Assembly (NCBI GenBank): GCA_023417315.1
Contig: JAEZFW010000013.1
Coordinates: forward strand, 24,580-88,579
Length of the DNA stretch: 64,000 bases
Direction: 5' to 3'
Origin: Pseudomonadota bacterium
GTDB taxonomy: Bacteria > Pseudomonadota > Gammaproteobacteria > Steroidobacterales > Steroidobacteraceae
Positions 41,917-49,662 of this stretch are shown here, in pieces. The translations under genes were made by a program, and so were the position numbers. The notes under the pieces were generated by a model, which saw only the letters and a list, made by a program, of their open reading frames with translations, did no database searches and was not told the origin of the DNA. Position 1 is the stretch's first letter. Each line of letters starts with the position of its first letter.

Positions 41917-44611
41917 GATGAGGCTCCTCCTTTCCATCCAGCAATGCGCGCACGCGACGCGCCAGATCTTCAACTTTATATGGTTTTTGCAGCAACTCGA
42001 TGCTGCCGTCCAGAACTCCGCGATGCATGATGCCGCTCTCGCTGAATCCGGATGTCATGAGTACCCGCAAGCCCGGACGCCGTTCCTGCAGCTTGTGTAC
42101 AAGCTGCGAACCCAACATACCTCCGGGCAGCATCACATCCGAGAACACGAGAGCGATCTCTGGATGCTGCATGAATTGCTCAAGGGCCTGGTGGCCATTC
42201 GCCGCCTCGATCACTCGATAACCGAGCGCTCCCAAGATATCGACTGCGGTCCGCCGAACTTCGACATTGTCTTCGACAACGAGAATGAGCTCGCTGCCTT
42301 GAGGCATCTCGCCAGGCCCGGGGGGCTCGATCGAGGCACGCGCGAGCGCTGCATGCACCCGCGGGAAATATAAGCGAACGGTCGTGCCTTGATTCGGTTG
42401 GCTCGTGATCGTGACATGTCCATCTGACTGCTTCACGAAGCCGTACACCATCGATAGACCTAAACCGCTTCCCTTGCCGACATCTTTGGTCGTGAAGAAT
42501 GGTTCAAACACGCGCTTTGCAACTTGCGCGGACATGCCAATGCCTGTGTCTCTCACTTCGAGGACAGCATAGTCGCCCGGCTCCACGGATTCTTCACCGG
42601 ATTCGCGCACGGGACCAACGGTGACATTACGCGTGCGAATCTCGATTGAGCCGCCGTCGGGCATCGCATCGCGCGCGTTGATCACGAGATTCAGTACGCT
42701 GTTCTCGAGCTGGCCCGGATCCAGTCGCGTCGCCCACAACTCAGGGTCGAGCCGCTGCTCGAGCTCGATCTCGCCAGTCAACGTCCGGCGGAGCAGCTCA
42801 TACATGCCGCCGATCGTTCCGTTCAGGTCGACGACTTTCGGCTCGAGCACCTGCTGGCGCGCAAACGCCAGCAATCGCTGCGTCAGCGCCGCACCGCGCA
42901 TCGCCGCGCTCAACGCCGTTTCGGTCTGGCGCAGCAAGCGCGGGGTTTCGCGCAGCGAGCGCGCGAGCAACTGCATGTTGCCCACGATCACGGACAATAG
43001 ATTGTTGAAGTCGTGCGCGATTCCGCCGGTCAAGCGCCCGACCGCTTCCATCTTCTGACTTTGACGCAGCTCCGCCTCGAGCTGGCGCTTGTCGGTCATG
43101 TCGCGGGCTGCAACGATGCAGCCCTGCAGCTCACCGTGCTCGTCATAGTGAGGAACGAACGAAGCGTCCATATCGAGCACACGCCCCGAGTGCGCACGAA
43201 ACCGGCCCTGCCCTTCGGAGAGCTTGCCTTGCAATGCTTCGCGAACGTACGGTCCGATCGTGCCGTACCGTCGATCGCCGATCACGTCGTTGATCACGCG
43301 CCCACGGCTGCTCGCGAGCGGCACGGCGAAGAATTCTTGGAAGCTGCGGTTCGCATACACGACGCGCTCGTCGCGATCGACGTAGGCAATGAAGAGCGGC
43401 AGAGAGTCGAGGATCGTGCCGTAGAAGTTCTGGCTGCGATTCAACGCTTCCTCGGCGTCGATCTGCGCACTGATATCGCTGATCGAGCCTGAGAGTCGAA
43501 ACGGCCGGCCGGCAGCATCGCGCGCTGCCTCACCGCGAAGTCGACACCAGATCGTCGCGCCTGTGCGCGTATTCACTCGGCAGCGCAGGTCGAGCTTGGT
43601 TGTGTTTTCCAGATGCGCGCGGATCTTCCCGACGACGAGCGCGCGATCGTCAGGGTGCAACGCGTTCTGAAACGATGCGAAGGTATCGGGGAAGTCCGCT
43701 TCAGCGTGGCCGACGATCTCGCGAAATCGTGCGGCATACCAGATGTGACCGGTGAGGAGATCCCAATCGTAAAGTCCGTCGGAGGTGCCGCGCACTGCGC
43801 GCTCCCAGCGCTCCTGCACAGCGGTGACATCCTGCACTGCCTTGCGCCGGTTCGAGATATCGCTCAGCACGCCGATCATGCGCAGCGGCCGACCATCGTG
43901 ATCCCGACGCACGACCTTCGCATACGCCTCGAACCATTTACGAACGCCACGAGCGGTCGCGAGCGGGTACTCGCACGAGAACGACGAGCTTCGACCATGA
44001 TAGTGATCTTCGAACTGCTGCAACACTTCTGGCCGATCGGCAGGCAGCAGCAGGCGCGCGTGCAGCTCTTGATGCGCGAGCAGCTCTTTCGGATCGACAT
44101 CGAGCGTGTCGCGCCAGTGCTCGTTGTAGTAGATCTCATCGCGCGGGATGTTCCAGTCCCACATCGATAAAGCGTTCGCCGCGATCGCAACTTCGAGCCG
44201 TCCTTCGCTCGCACGCAACGATTCGCGCGCGCGCTTGTAATCGGAGATGTCTTCGATCGCGACGATGAAGGTGTTCTGCCCTTTCGCGCCCTTTGCCGTG
44301 ATGCGCGCCCAGAGCGGCGTTCGATCTTTTCGATAGACCAGCCACTCGAGCGTTGGGATCGCGGAGCCGGAGAACGCCGCACGCACTTGTTGCTGGACAA
44401 TCTGATCGCTCTCAGGCCCGGCAAGCAGAATCCAAAGCGGCTTGGAGCGCAGCTCCTCGAGCTCATAACCAGTCAACTGGACGAGCTCCGCGTTCGCGTG
44501 CAACAACCGCGGTGTCAACGCCCGCGCATCGAACAAAGCAGCTCCGTGCGGGAAGCCGTCGAGTACGACGCCCGCTTCGGGGAATGCTTCGGTATTCGGC
44601 CGCGCGCCCAT
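41903..44611 (-). CDS. Hybrid sensor kinase: 4 PAS, HisKA, HATPase, REC
   Basis: The 902-residue protein has no membrane helix. Four PAS domains lie at about 15-140, 150-270, 280-400 and 405-525. The H-box is GGIAHDFNNLL, the ATPase domain has NLVINARDAMP, DTGIGM and GKGSGLGLSMV, and the receiver has FSDVMLPGGMLG. From HisKA on it is paralogous to the kinase at 27514-29895. The ATG at 44611 is used; the open frame extends about 60 codons upstream into non-protein-like sequence. It overlaps the EAL gene and sits downstream of kduD, separated by a long inverted element. Confidence 0.9.
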   Translation of the reverse strand: MGARPNTEAFPEAGVVLDGFPHGAALFDARALTPRLLHANAELVQLTGYELEELRSKPLWILLAGPESDQIVQQQVRAAFSGSAIPTLEWLVYRKDRTPLWARITAKGAKGQNTFIVAIEDISDYKRARESLRASEGRLEVAIAANALSMWDWNIPRDEIYYNEHWRDTLDVDPKELLAHQELHARLLLPADRPEVLQQFEDHYHGRSSSFSCEYPLATARGVRKWFEAYAKVVRRDHDGRPLRMIGVLSDISNRRKAVQDVTAVQERWERAVRGTSDGLYDWDLLTGHIWYAARFREIVGHAEADFPDTFASFQNALHPDDRALVVGKIRAHLENTTKLDLRCRVNTRTGATIWCRLRGEAARDAAGRPFRLSGSISDISAQIDAEEALNRSQNFYGTILDSLPLFIAYVDRDERVVYANRSFQEFFAVPLASSRGRVINDVIGDRRYGTIGPYVREALQGKLSEGQGRFRAHSGRVLDMDASFVPHYDEHGELQGCIVAARDMTDKRQLEAELRQSQKMEAVGRLTGGIAHDFNNLLSVIVGNMQLLARSLRETPRLLRQTETALSAAMRGAALTQRLLAFARQQVLEPKVVDLNGTIGGMYELLRRTLTGEIELEQRLDPELWATRLDPGQLENSVLNLVINARDAMPDGGSIEIRTRNVTVGPVRESGEESVEPGDYAVLEVRDTGIGMSAQVAKRVFEPFFTTKDVGKGSGLGLSMVYGFVKQSDGHVTITSQPNQGTTVRLYFPRVHAALARASIEPPGPGEMPQGSELILVVEDNVEVRRTAVDILGALGYRVIEAANGHQALEQFMQHPEIALVFSDVMLPGGMLGSQLVHKLQERRPGLRVLMTSGFSESGIMHRGVLDGSIELLQKPYKVEDLARRVRALLDGKEEPHRVPA

Positions 44612-44773
44612 GTCCTGCGACTCGTTGTTTAGCTGAATGACATATTGCGGGCGATACGAGCCCAGGCGCGAGCTTGCAGAAGAAGCCGCGCAGAAACTGT
44701 GTCCCGAGCCGCGGGCGGAAAGATTTAGGGAAAAGTCTGAGCGCCGCGGGTGCGGCGAGCCTTCGGCTCCGCC

Positions 44774-44950
44774 TCGGCAGGGAAGCCTCACGGCAGGGAA
44801 GCCGTACTACCGACGGCAAGGGAGCCTCCGACCGAACGGTCTGCGGCAGGGTCAGACATCAAGAGCTGCGAAATCTTTCTTACCCTGCCGATAGGCTTCC
44901 TTGCCGTCGGTAGTACGGCTTCCTTGCCGACAGGCCTCCTTGCCGTCGAA
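44774..44950. repeat. Long inverted element (CGGCAAGGAAGCC words) between kduD and the kinase
   Basis: The left arm (44774-44856) has CGGCAGGGAAGCC words, a GTACTACCGACGGCAAGG block and the core GGCAGGGTCAGA. The right arm (44877-44950) has TTTCTTACCCTGCC and the complement CCTTGCCGTCGGTAGTAC, then two more CTTCCTTGCCG-type words. The unit resembles the one at 26017-26090, 18.7 kb away. It ends 21 bp from the kduD stop. Confidence 0.88.
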
Positions 44951-44971
44951 GTGCAACTCCCCGCGCGAGCG

Positions 44972-45736
44972 CTAGCGCGCGAGCCACCCGCCATCCACCG
45001 GCAGGATCGTGCCATGGACGTAATCGGAGGCTTCAGAGGCCAGGAAGATGGCGGCGCCGGCGAGGTCCGAGGGCTTGCCCCAACGCCCTGCGGGAATGCG
45101 CGCAAGGATGTCGCGGTTGCGAGTTTCGTCGGCGCGTAGTGCCGTCGTATTGTTCGTCTCGAAATAGCCTGGTGCGATCGCGTTCACATTGATCCCGCGT
45201 GCCGCCCACTCGTTCGCGAGCAAGCGCGTGATCCCCGCAAGCCCGCTCTTGCTTGCGGTGTACGAGGCCACGCGGATACCGCCTTGGAAAGACAACATCG
45301 AAGCGATGTTGATGATCTTCCCCTTACGGCCTGCTCGCAGCATTTCCTGAGCACAGGCTTGAGCAAGGAAGAATGGAGTTTTTAAATTGACGTTGAGCGC
45401 AGAATCCCACTGCTCTTCCGTGAACGTCAGAGCATCGTTGCGATTGATGATGCCCGCGTTGTTGACGAGGATATCAACGTGACCTGCGTGATCGAGCGCG
45501 CGGGCAACGAGCGGTGCACATTCACTGCTGTGTTGGAGGTCGGCCGAAAGCGCGTAGAACTTTCGGCCGAGCTCGCGCACTTGCCGCTCGGTATCGGCCA
45601 AGCTCGATCGGCTGATCGCCACGATATTGGCGCCCGCGCTTGCGAGCGCAACTGTGATGCCTTGACCGAGGCCCGTGTTCGCCCCGGTCACGAGCGCGAC
45701 TTTGCCTGCCAGCGAGAACAGATTCTGATCGCTCAT
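44972..45736 (-). CDS. kduD: 2-dehydro-3-deoxy-D-gluconate 5-dehydrogenase KduD
   Basis: KduD reduces 2,5-diketo-3-deoxygluconate to 2-keto-3-deoxygluconate. The 254-residue short-chain dehydrogenase has the nucleotide-binding GANTGLGQG, the NNAG motif, the catalytic serine region NIASMLSFQGG, the YTASKSG pair (Tyr and Lys four apart) and the C-terminal GTILPVDGGW. It starts 5 bp after kduI, so the two are one operon. The huge open frame that continues upstream through kduI in another phase is spurious. Confidence 0.94.
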   Translation of the reverse strand: MSDQNLFSLAGKVALVTGANTGLGQGITVALASAGANIVAISRSSLADTERQVRELGRKFYALSADLQHSSECAPLVARALDHAGHVDILVNNAGIINRNDALTFTEEQWDSALNVNLKTPFFLAQACAQEMLRAGRKGKIINIASMLSFQGGIRVASYTASKSGLAGITRLLANEWAARGINVNAIAPGYFETNNTTALRADETRNRDILARIPAGRWGKPSDLAGAAIFLASEASDYVHGTILPVDGGWLAR

Positions 45737-45741
45737 GCATC

Positions 45742-46587
45742 TCACTTCAGTTGGCAAATATCGAGCACGTTCATGTCGGTGTAATCGAGGTTCTCGCCGC
45801 CCATCGCCCAGATGAAGCTGTAGTTGCGAGTGCCCGCACCCATGTGGATCGACCATGGCGGCGACATCACGGCTTCTTCGTTGCGTAGTACGAGACTGCG
45901 CGTGTCGTCCGGCTCGCCCATGAAGTGCATCACGCGCTGATCGTCCGCGAGGTCGAAATAGAAGTACACCTCGGAGCGACGATCGTGGAGATGCGGCGGC
46001 ATCGTATTCCACACGCTGCCTGGCTTCAGCGTCGTCAGCCCCATGAGGAGCTGCGCAGACTTGCACGTTGCCGGCACGATGTATTGGTAGATCGTGCGTT
46101 CGTTCGACGTCTCCGATGCGCCGCGTTCGAGCGGCACTGCTTTCGCGATGGAGATGTGCACCGGCTCGAAGCGCGCATGCGCCGGCGTAGACACGAGATA
46201 GAACTTCGCCCCTTCCCCACCGGCCGCCTCGAACGACACGTCCTTCGAGCCCATCGGCACGTACAACCCGTCCTTCGGGGCCAAGTCGAATGCCTGACCG
46301 TCGACGCGCACGCGTCCAGGCGTCCCGCCAATGTTGATGACACCGAGCTCGCGTCGCTCCAGGAAGGGTTTTCCCGCGGAGGACGCGGGCTCGGTTTGAT
46401 TCGGCAGTTTGACGGCCTGGCTCTTGGCAAATGCGCCGCCGATGACGAAGCGCTCGTAATGAGCGTAGTTGAGTGCGAGCGCATCTGGCGCGAAGAGTCC
46501 TTCGACGAGATAGCGATCGCGAAGCTGCTGATTGCTCGCACCCGCCATCATGTCCGGATGCGTGGCGTGATACGTTTTCTTGAACAC
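45742..46587 (-). CDS. kduI: 5-keto-4-deoxyuronate isomerase KduI
   Basis: KduI isomerises 4-deoxy-L-threo-5-hexosulose uronate, the product of unsaturated galacturonides. The 281-residue cupin has the zinc-binding block PPHLHDRRSEVYFYF and a later histidine in PPWSIHMG. The N-terminal block includes TYHATHPDMMAG. The start is a GTG at 46587 placed about 8 bp after GGAGGGGGC; upstream codons lack a site. It leads the kduI-kduD pair, with a promoter and probable LacI-type operator at 46647-46675. Confidence 0.94.
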   Translation of the reverse strand: MFKKTYHATHPDMMAGASNQQLRDRYLVEGLFAPDALALNYAHYERFVIGGAFAKSQAVKLPNQTEPASSAGKPFLERRELGVINIGGTPGRVRVDGQAFDLAPKDGLYVPMGSKDVSFEAAGGEGAKFYLVSTPAHARFEPVHISIAKAVPLERGASETSNERTIYQYIVPATCKSAQLLMGLTTLKPGSVWNTMPPHLHDRRSEVYFYFDLADDQRVMHFMGEPDDTRSLVLRNEEAVMSPPWSIHMGAGTRNYSFIWAMGGENLDYTDMNVLDICQLK

Positions 46588-46646
46588 CGTAAGCCCCCTC
46601 CACAATCTGGTGTGACCTGCGACCCGAGAGCCACAGCAAGACCCTC

Positions 46647-46675
46647 ATGGTAACCGGTGTCATGGCCCGCGCCAA
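46647..46675 (-). promoter_or_regulatory. kduI promoter with embedded LacI-type operator candidate
   Basis: On the reverse strand TTGGCG (46670-46675) and TACCAT (46647-46652) are exactly 17 bp apart. The forward sequence GGTAACCGGTGTCAT (46649-46663) lies between and over them, with a palindromic ACCGGT centre. It is 14/15 identical to a site in the hydratase/TRAP promoter at 55179-55193. The adjacent LacI regulator is the natural candidate to bind it. Confidence 0.65.
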
Positions 46676-46697
46676 GCCCGCAGGGTGTGACGTGCGA

Positions 46698-47816
46698 TCA
46701 GGAATTCGGCCGTCCCGAGGATTCGCGCACGACGAGATGAGGGAATACGGTCGAGGCCGTGGAGGGGGGACCGGGAAGCCTTGCGACTTTTGCCATCAAT
46801 TTCTCGGCTGCCAGCTTTCCCATATCCCGGATCGGCTGACGCATGGTCGTCAAAGACGGGCACAAGCGAGATGCGAGCGGGCTGTCGTCGAAGCCGATCA
46901 CCGTGAGGTCGTCTGGAATCTTCAAACCCCGCAAGTAGGCGGTTCGATAGACGCCGGCAGCAGTCTCGTCGTTGCCCGCGAAGATGGCCGTTGGGCGTGG
47001 CGAGCGAGACAGCAGCAACTCTGCGCATGCGGCACCAGACTCGAACGTATATTGGCCCTCGACGAGATATTGGGGCGAAAGCGTCAGACCACGTTCGGCA
47101 AGCGCGTTCGAGAAACCAACGAGACGTTCGTGCGCGGAGCGGTGCGTCGCGACGGGTCCTACGATCATCGCGATACGCGTGTGGCCAAGCTTCGCAAGGT
47201 GCTCGGCGACCTCTGCAGCTGATTCGCGATCCATCGACAAGACCACGTTCTCCAACTCATCCAGCGCTGCGGACAACACGCGAACATAAGGGCATTCAAG
47301 CGATTTGAGCAGCGCGGCCAACGCGGCGTTCTCCGACACCGGCGGCAGCAGAATCACGCCATCGAGCTTCTGCCGCGTAATGAGCTGCTTGATGTCGTTC
47401 AAGAATTCCGGGCTCGTGCGATCGCAAGGGTGCACCACGAGCTCGTAACCGACTTTGCGCAAGGCGCCGAGCGCGCCTTCTTGGATATTGATGACGTAAG
47501 GGGCGTTTGGGTTGTCGTAGATCAACCCCATCAAGAAAGAACGCCGAAACGCCAGGCCTCGAGCCTGGGGGTCGGGAGAGAATCCGAGCTCCTTGATGAT
47601 CGCGGCGATGCGGGTACGCGTTTCCTCGCGAACGAACGGCGATTCGTTGATGACCCGCGAGACCGTCTTCTTCGAGACGTTCGCGAGCCGCGCGACATCG
47701 TTGATCGTGGGCCTGCGCTCGAGCGCGCCGGAGCGAGTGATCGAGGCCGGCGCCCGGTGTTGTCTCGCGCTCGGTGCCGCACGACGCGTCGTTTTCGCAG
47801 CCTGTTTCTTGGGCAT
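46698..47816 (-). CDS. LacI-family transcriptional regulator of uronate genes
   Basis: The 372-residue protein has a basic N-terminal tail, then the LacI helix-turn-helix (PTINDVARLANVSKKTVSRV) and hinge, and a periplasmic-binding-protein-like effector domain ending GFDDSPLASRLCPSLTTMRQP. The ATG at 47816 follows AGGACAGC; an ATG at 47840 is possible. It lies directly upstream of kduI on the same strand and divergent from uxaA, so its effector is probably a pectin breakdown intermediate such as a keto-deoxy uronate. That last point is inference. Confidence 0.9.
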   Translation of the reverse strand: MPKKQAAKTTRRAAPSARQHRAPASITRSGALERRPTINDVARLANVSKKTVSRVINESPFVREETRTRIAAIIKELGFSPDPQARGLAFRRSFLMGLIYDNPNAPYVINIQEGALGALRKVGYELVVHPCDRTSPEFLNDIKQLITRQKLDGVILLPPVSENAALAALLKSLECPYVRVLSAALDELENVVLSMDRESAAEVAEHLAKLGHTRIAMIVGPVATHRSAHERLVGFSNALAERGLTLSPQYLVEGQYTFESGAACAELLLSRSPRPTAIFAGNDETAAGVYRTAYLRGLKIPDDLTVIGFDDSPLASRLCPSLTTMRQPIRDMGKLAAEKLMAKVARLPGPPSTASTVFPHLVVRESSGRPNS

Positions 47817-47963
47817 GCTGTCCTGCGAGTCAGGGCGCATCCCGCGCCAACAAAGTGATGTTGTTCTCGAGATCTACTGATAGGTCTGGCGATCTCGTCT
47901 TGAGCATACAACGGCTCGCGCACCGCTTGAATGCGCTTGTGAGGGCGCAAATCCGATGCCGCT

Positions 47964-47985
47964 GACAGCCGTCACGGCTTATCAT
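47964..47985. promoter_or_regulatory. Palindrome and possible -10 box between the lacI-type gene and uxaA
   Basis: AGCCGT-C-ACGGCT (47967-47979) is a perfect inverted repeat flanked by TGA and TCA that extend the symmetry. TATCAT (47980-47985) adjoining it could be the uxaA -10 box; if so, the ATG at 47997 would be almost leaderless, which favours the start at 48042. Confidence 0.4.
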
Positions 47986-48041
47986 GATACGTCCTCATGA
48001 ATTCTAGGGCGCTCCGCCCTCTACGCCCACACGATTCTTCG

Positions 48042-49550
48042 ATGTCAGCCACGCTCATTGCTCCCCCTACCGCCCTGCGAATCGCACCCGACGACGACGT
48101 CGCGGTCGCGCTCGAGAACTTGAGGCAGGGCGAGGTGATCGAGATTGCCGGGGCCACGATTACGCTCCTGGAACCCATTGCGCGCGGCCATAAGATCGCG
48201 ATCCGCGAGATCCGCAGCGGCAGCCCAGTGCGCAAGTACGGCTGGCCGATCGGATGTGCGACCGCGGACATTCGAGTCGGTGCGCACGTGCATACCCACA
48301 ATGTCCGAACGCTGCTCGCGGGACTCGATACGTATCGCTATCAGCCGCTCGCCTCGCAAGCTGCGACGGCGGCGTTGGATCGTGCCACCTTCATGGGCTA
48401 TCGCCGTGCGAACGGCCGAGTCGGTACTCGCAATGAGATTTGGATTCTGTGCACGGTCGGCTGCGTCGGCAGAACTGCCGAACGGATCGCCCGGCTCGCT
48501 CACGCGCGCTTCGCCGATCGCGTCGATGGCGTTTATGCCTTTCCACATCAGTTCGGATGCTCGCAGCTCGGTGGCGATCTCGATCGCACGCGTCGACTCA
48601 TCGCCGCGCTCGCTCAACATCCGAACGCAGGGGGCGTGTTGATCCTCGGATTGGGCTGCGAGTCGAACCAACTCGAGCCCTTGCTCGGAGACTTGTCGGC
48701 GGCCGATCGTTCGCGCGTGCGCGCCTTCGCCGCGCAAGCCGAAAGCGATGAGACTGAAGCGGGATTGCGGGCGGTAGAGGAGCTCGTTCAGCTCGCCGAG
48801 CGCGATCGCCGCGAGCCGTGCGGTATCGAGTCTTTGTGCATCGGAGTGAAGTGCGGCGGCTCGGATGGATTCAGCGGTATCAGCGCGAATCCTCTCGTCG
48901 GCCGCATTACGGATTGGGTCACCGCAAACGGCGGAACCTCGATTCTCACCGAGATTCCGGAGATCTTCGGCGCCGAACGGTTGCTGATGCAGCGCGCGGC
49001 GAGCGAGCCAGTGTTTGACGGCATCGTGCGATTGGTCAACGACTTCAAAGAGTACTTCCTGCGCAACGGGGAGCCGCTGCACGAAAATCCATCGCCTGGA
49101 AACATCGCGGGTGGCATCACCACGCTCGAGGAAAAATCGTTAGGTGCCGTGCAGAAAGGGGGCCGCGCCGTCGTGACGCAGGTCCTGCGTTACGGCGAGC
49201 GCGTCCAGCATCCGGGGCTCGCCTTGCTCGAAGCGCCCGGTAACGACGGCGTCTCTTCTACCGCGCTCGTCGCGGCTGGTGCCACGCTCGTGCTCTTCAC
49301 GACAGGGCGCGGCACGCCGCTTGGATTCCCGGCGCCGACGCTGAAGATCAGCTCGAACAGCACGCTCGCTCAAAACAAACCGCATTGGATCGACTTCGAT
49401 GCCGGGCAGGTGCTGAGCGGCAAGGACGCCGAGGTGCTGACGCGGGAGCTCATCGAGCTGATCGTGAGCACTGCCTCCGGGGCTCGCGCGAAGAACGAAC
49501 TCAACGAAGAGCGCGAGATCGCGATTTGGAAGAATGGTGTGACGCTATAG
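48042..49550 (+). CDS. uxaA: Altronate dehydratase UxaA
   Basis: UxaA dehydrates D-altronate to 2-keto-3-deoxygluconate. The 502-residue protein has the N-terminal SAF domain (to about residue 95, with KYGWPIGCATADIRVGAHVHTHN) and the large C-terminal domain with FMGYRRANGRVGTRNEIWI, VKCGGSDGFSGISANP and EIPEIFGAE. The ATG at 48042 is chosen because it lines up with the usual N-terminus, although an in-frame ATG at 47997 exists. It diverges from the LacI regulator and is followed by the uxuB-like reductase. Confidence 0.93.
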   Translation: MSATLIAPPTALRIAPDDDVAVALENLRQGEVIEIAGATITLLEPIARGHKIAIREIRSGSPVRKYGWPIGCATADIRVGAHVHTHNVRTLLAGLDTYRYQPLASQAATAALDRATFMGYRRANGRVGTRNEIWILCTVGCVGRTAERIARLAHARFADRVDGVYAFPHQFGCSQLGGDLDRTRRLIAALAQHPNAGGVLILGLGCESNQLEPLLGDLSAADRSRVRAFAAQAESDETEAGLRAVEELVQLAERDRREPCGIESLCIGVKCGGSDGFSGISANPLVGRITDWVTANGGTSILTEIPEIFGAERLLMQRAASEPVFDGIVRLVNDFKEYFLRNGEPLHENPSPGNIAGGITTLEEKSLGAVQKGGRAVVTQVLRYGERVQHPGLALLEAPGNDGVSSTALVAAGATLVLFTTGRGTPLGFPAPTLKISSNSTLAQNKPHWIDFDAGQVLSGKDAEVLTRELIELIVSTASGARAKNELNEEREIAIWKNGVTL

Positions 49551-49552
49551 TA

Positions 49553-49650
49553 GGTTGACGGTTCACGGTTGACAGTTGACGGCCAGAGCGCTTGCCTGTT
49601 CGACTATCGACAAGTTCATTGCCCGACCGTCAACCGTCAACTGCCAACCC
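49553..49650. repeat. Word-repeat inverted element (GTTGACGGTT words) between uxaA and the reductase
   Basis: The left arm (49553-49587) reads AGGTTGACGGTTCACGG then TTGACAGTTGACGGCCAGAG. The right arm (49621-49650) reads GCCCGACCGTCAACC then GTCAACTGCCAACCC. The core CAGAG closes the left arm. It begins 3 bp after the uxaA stop and ends 13 bp before the next start codon, so it lies inside a likely operon. Confidence 0.75.
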
Positions 49651-49662
49651 AAGACAACTTAC

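Noticed and set aside
45737..46675. N-terminal extension of kduD to a 567-residue protein
   Set aside because: The extension runs out of frame through kduI; a normal KduD start with its own ribosome site is at 45736.
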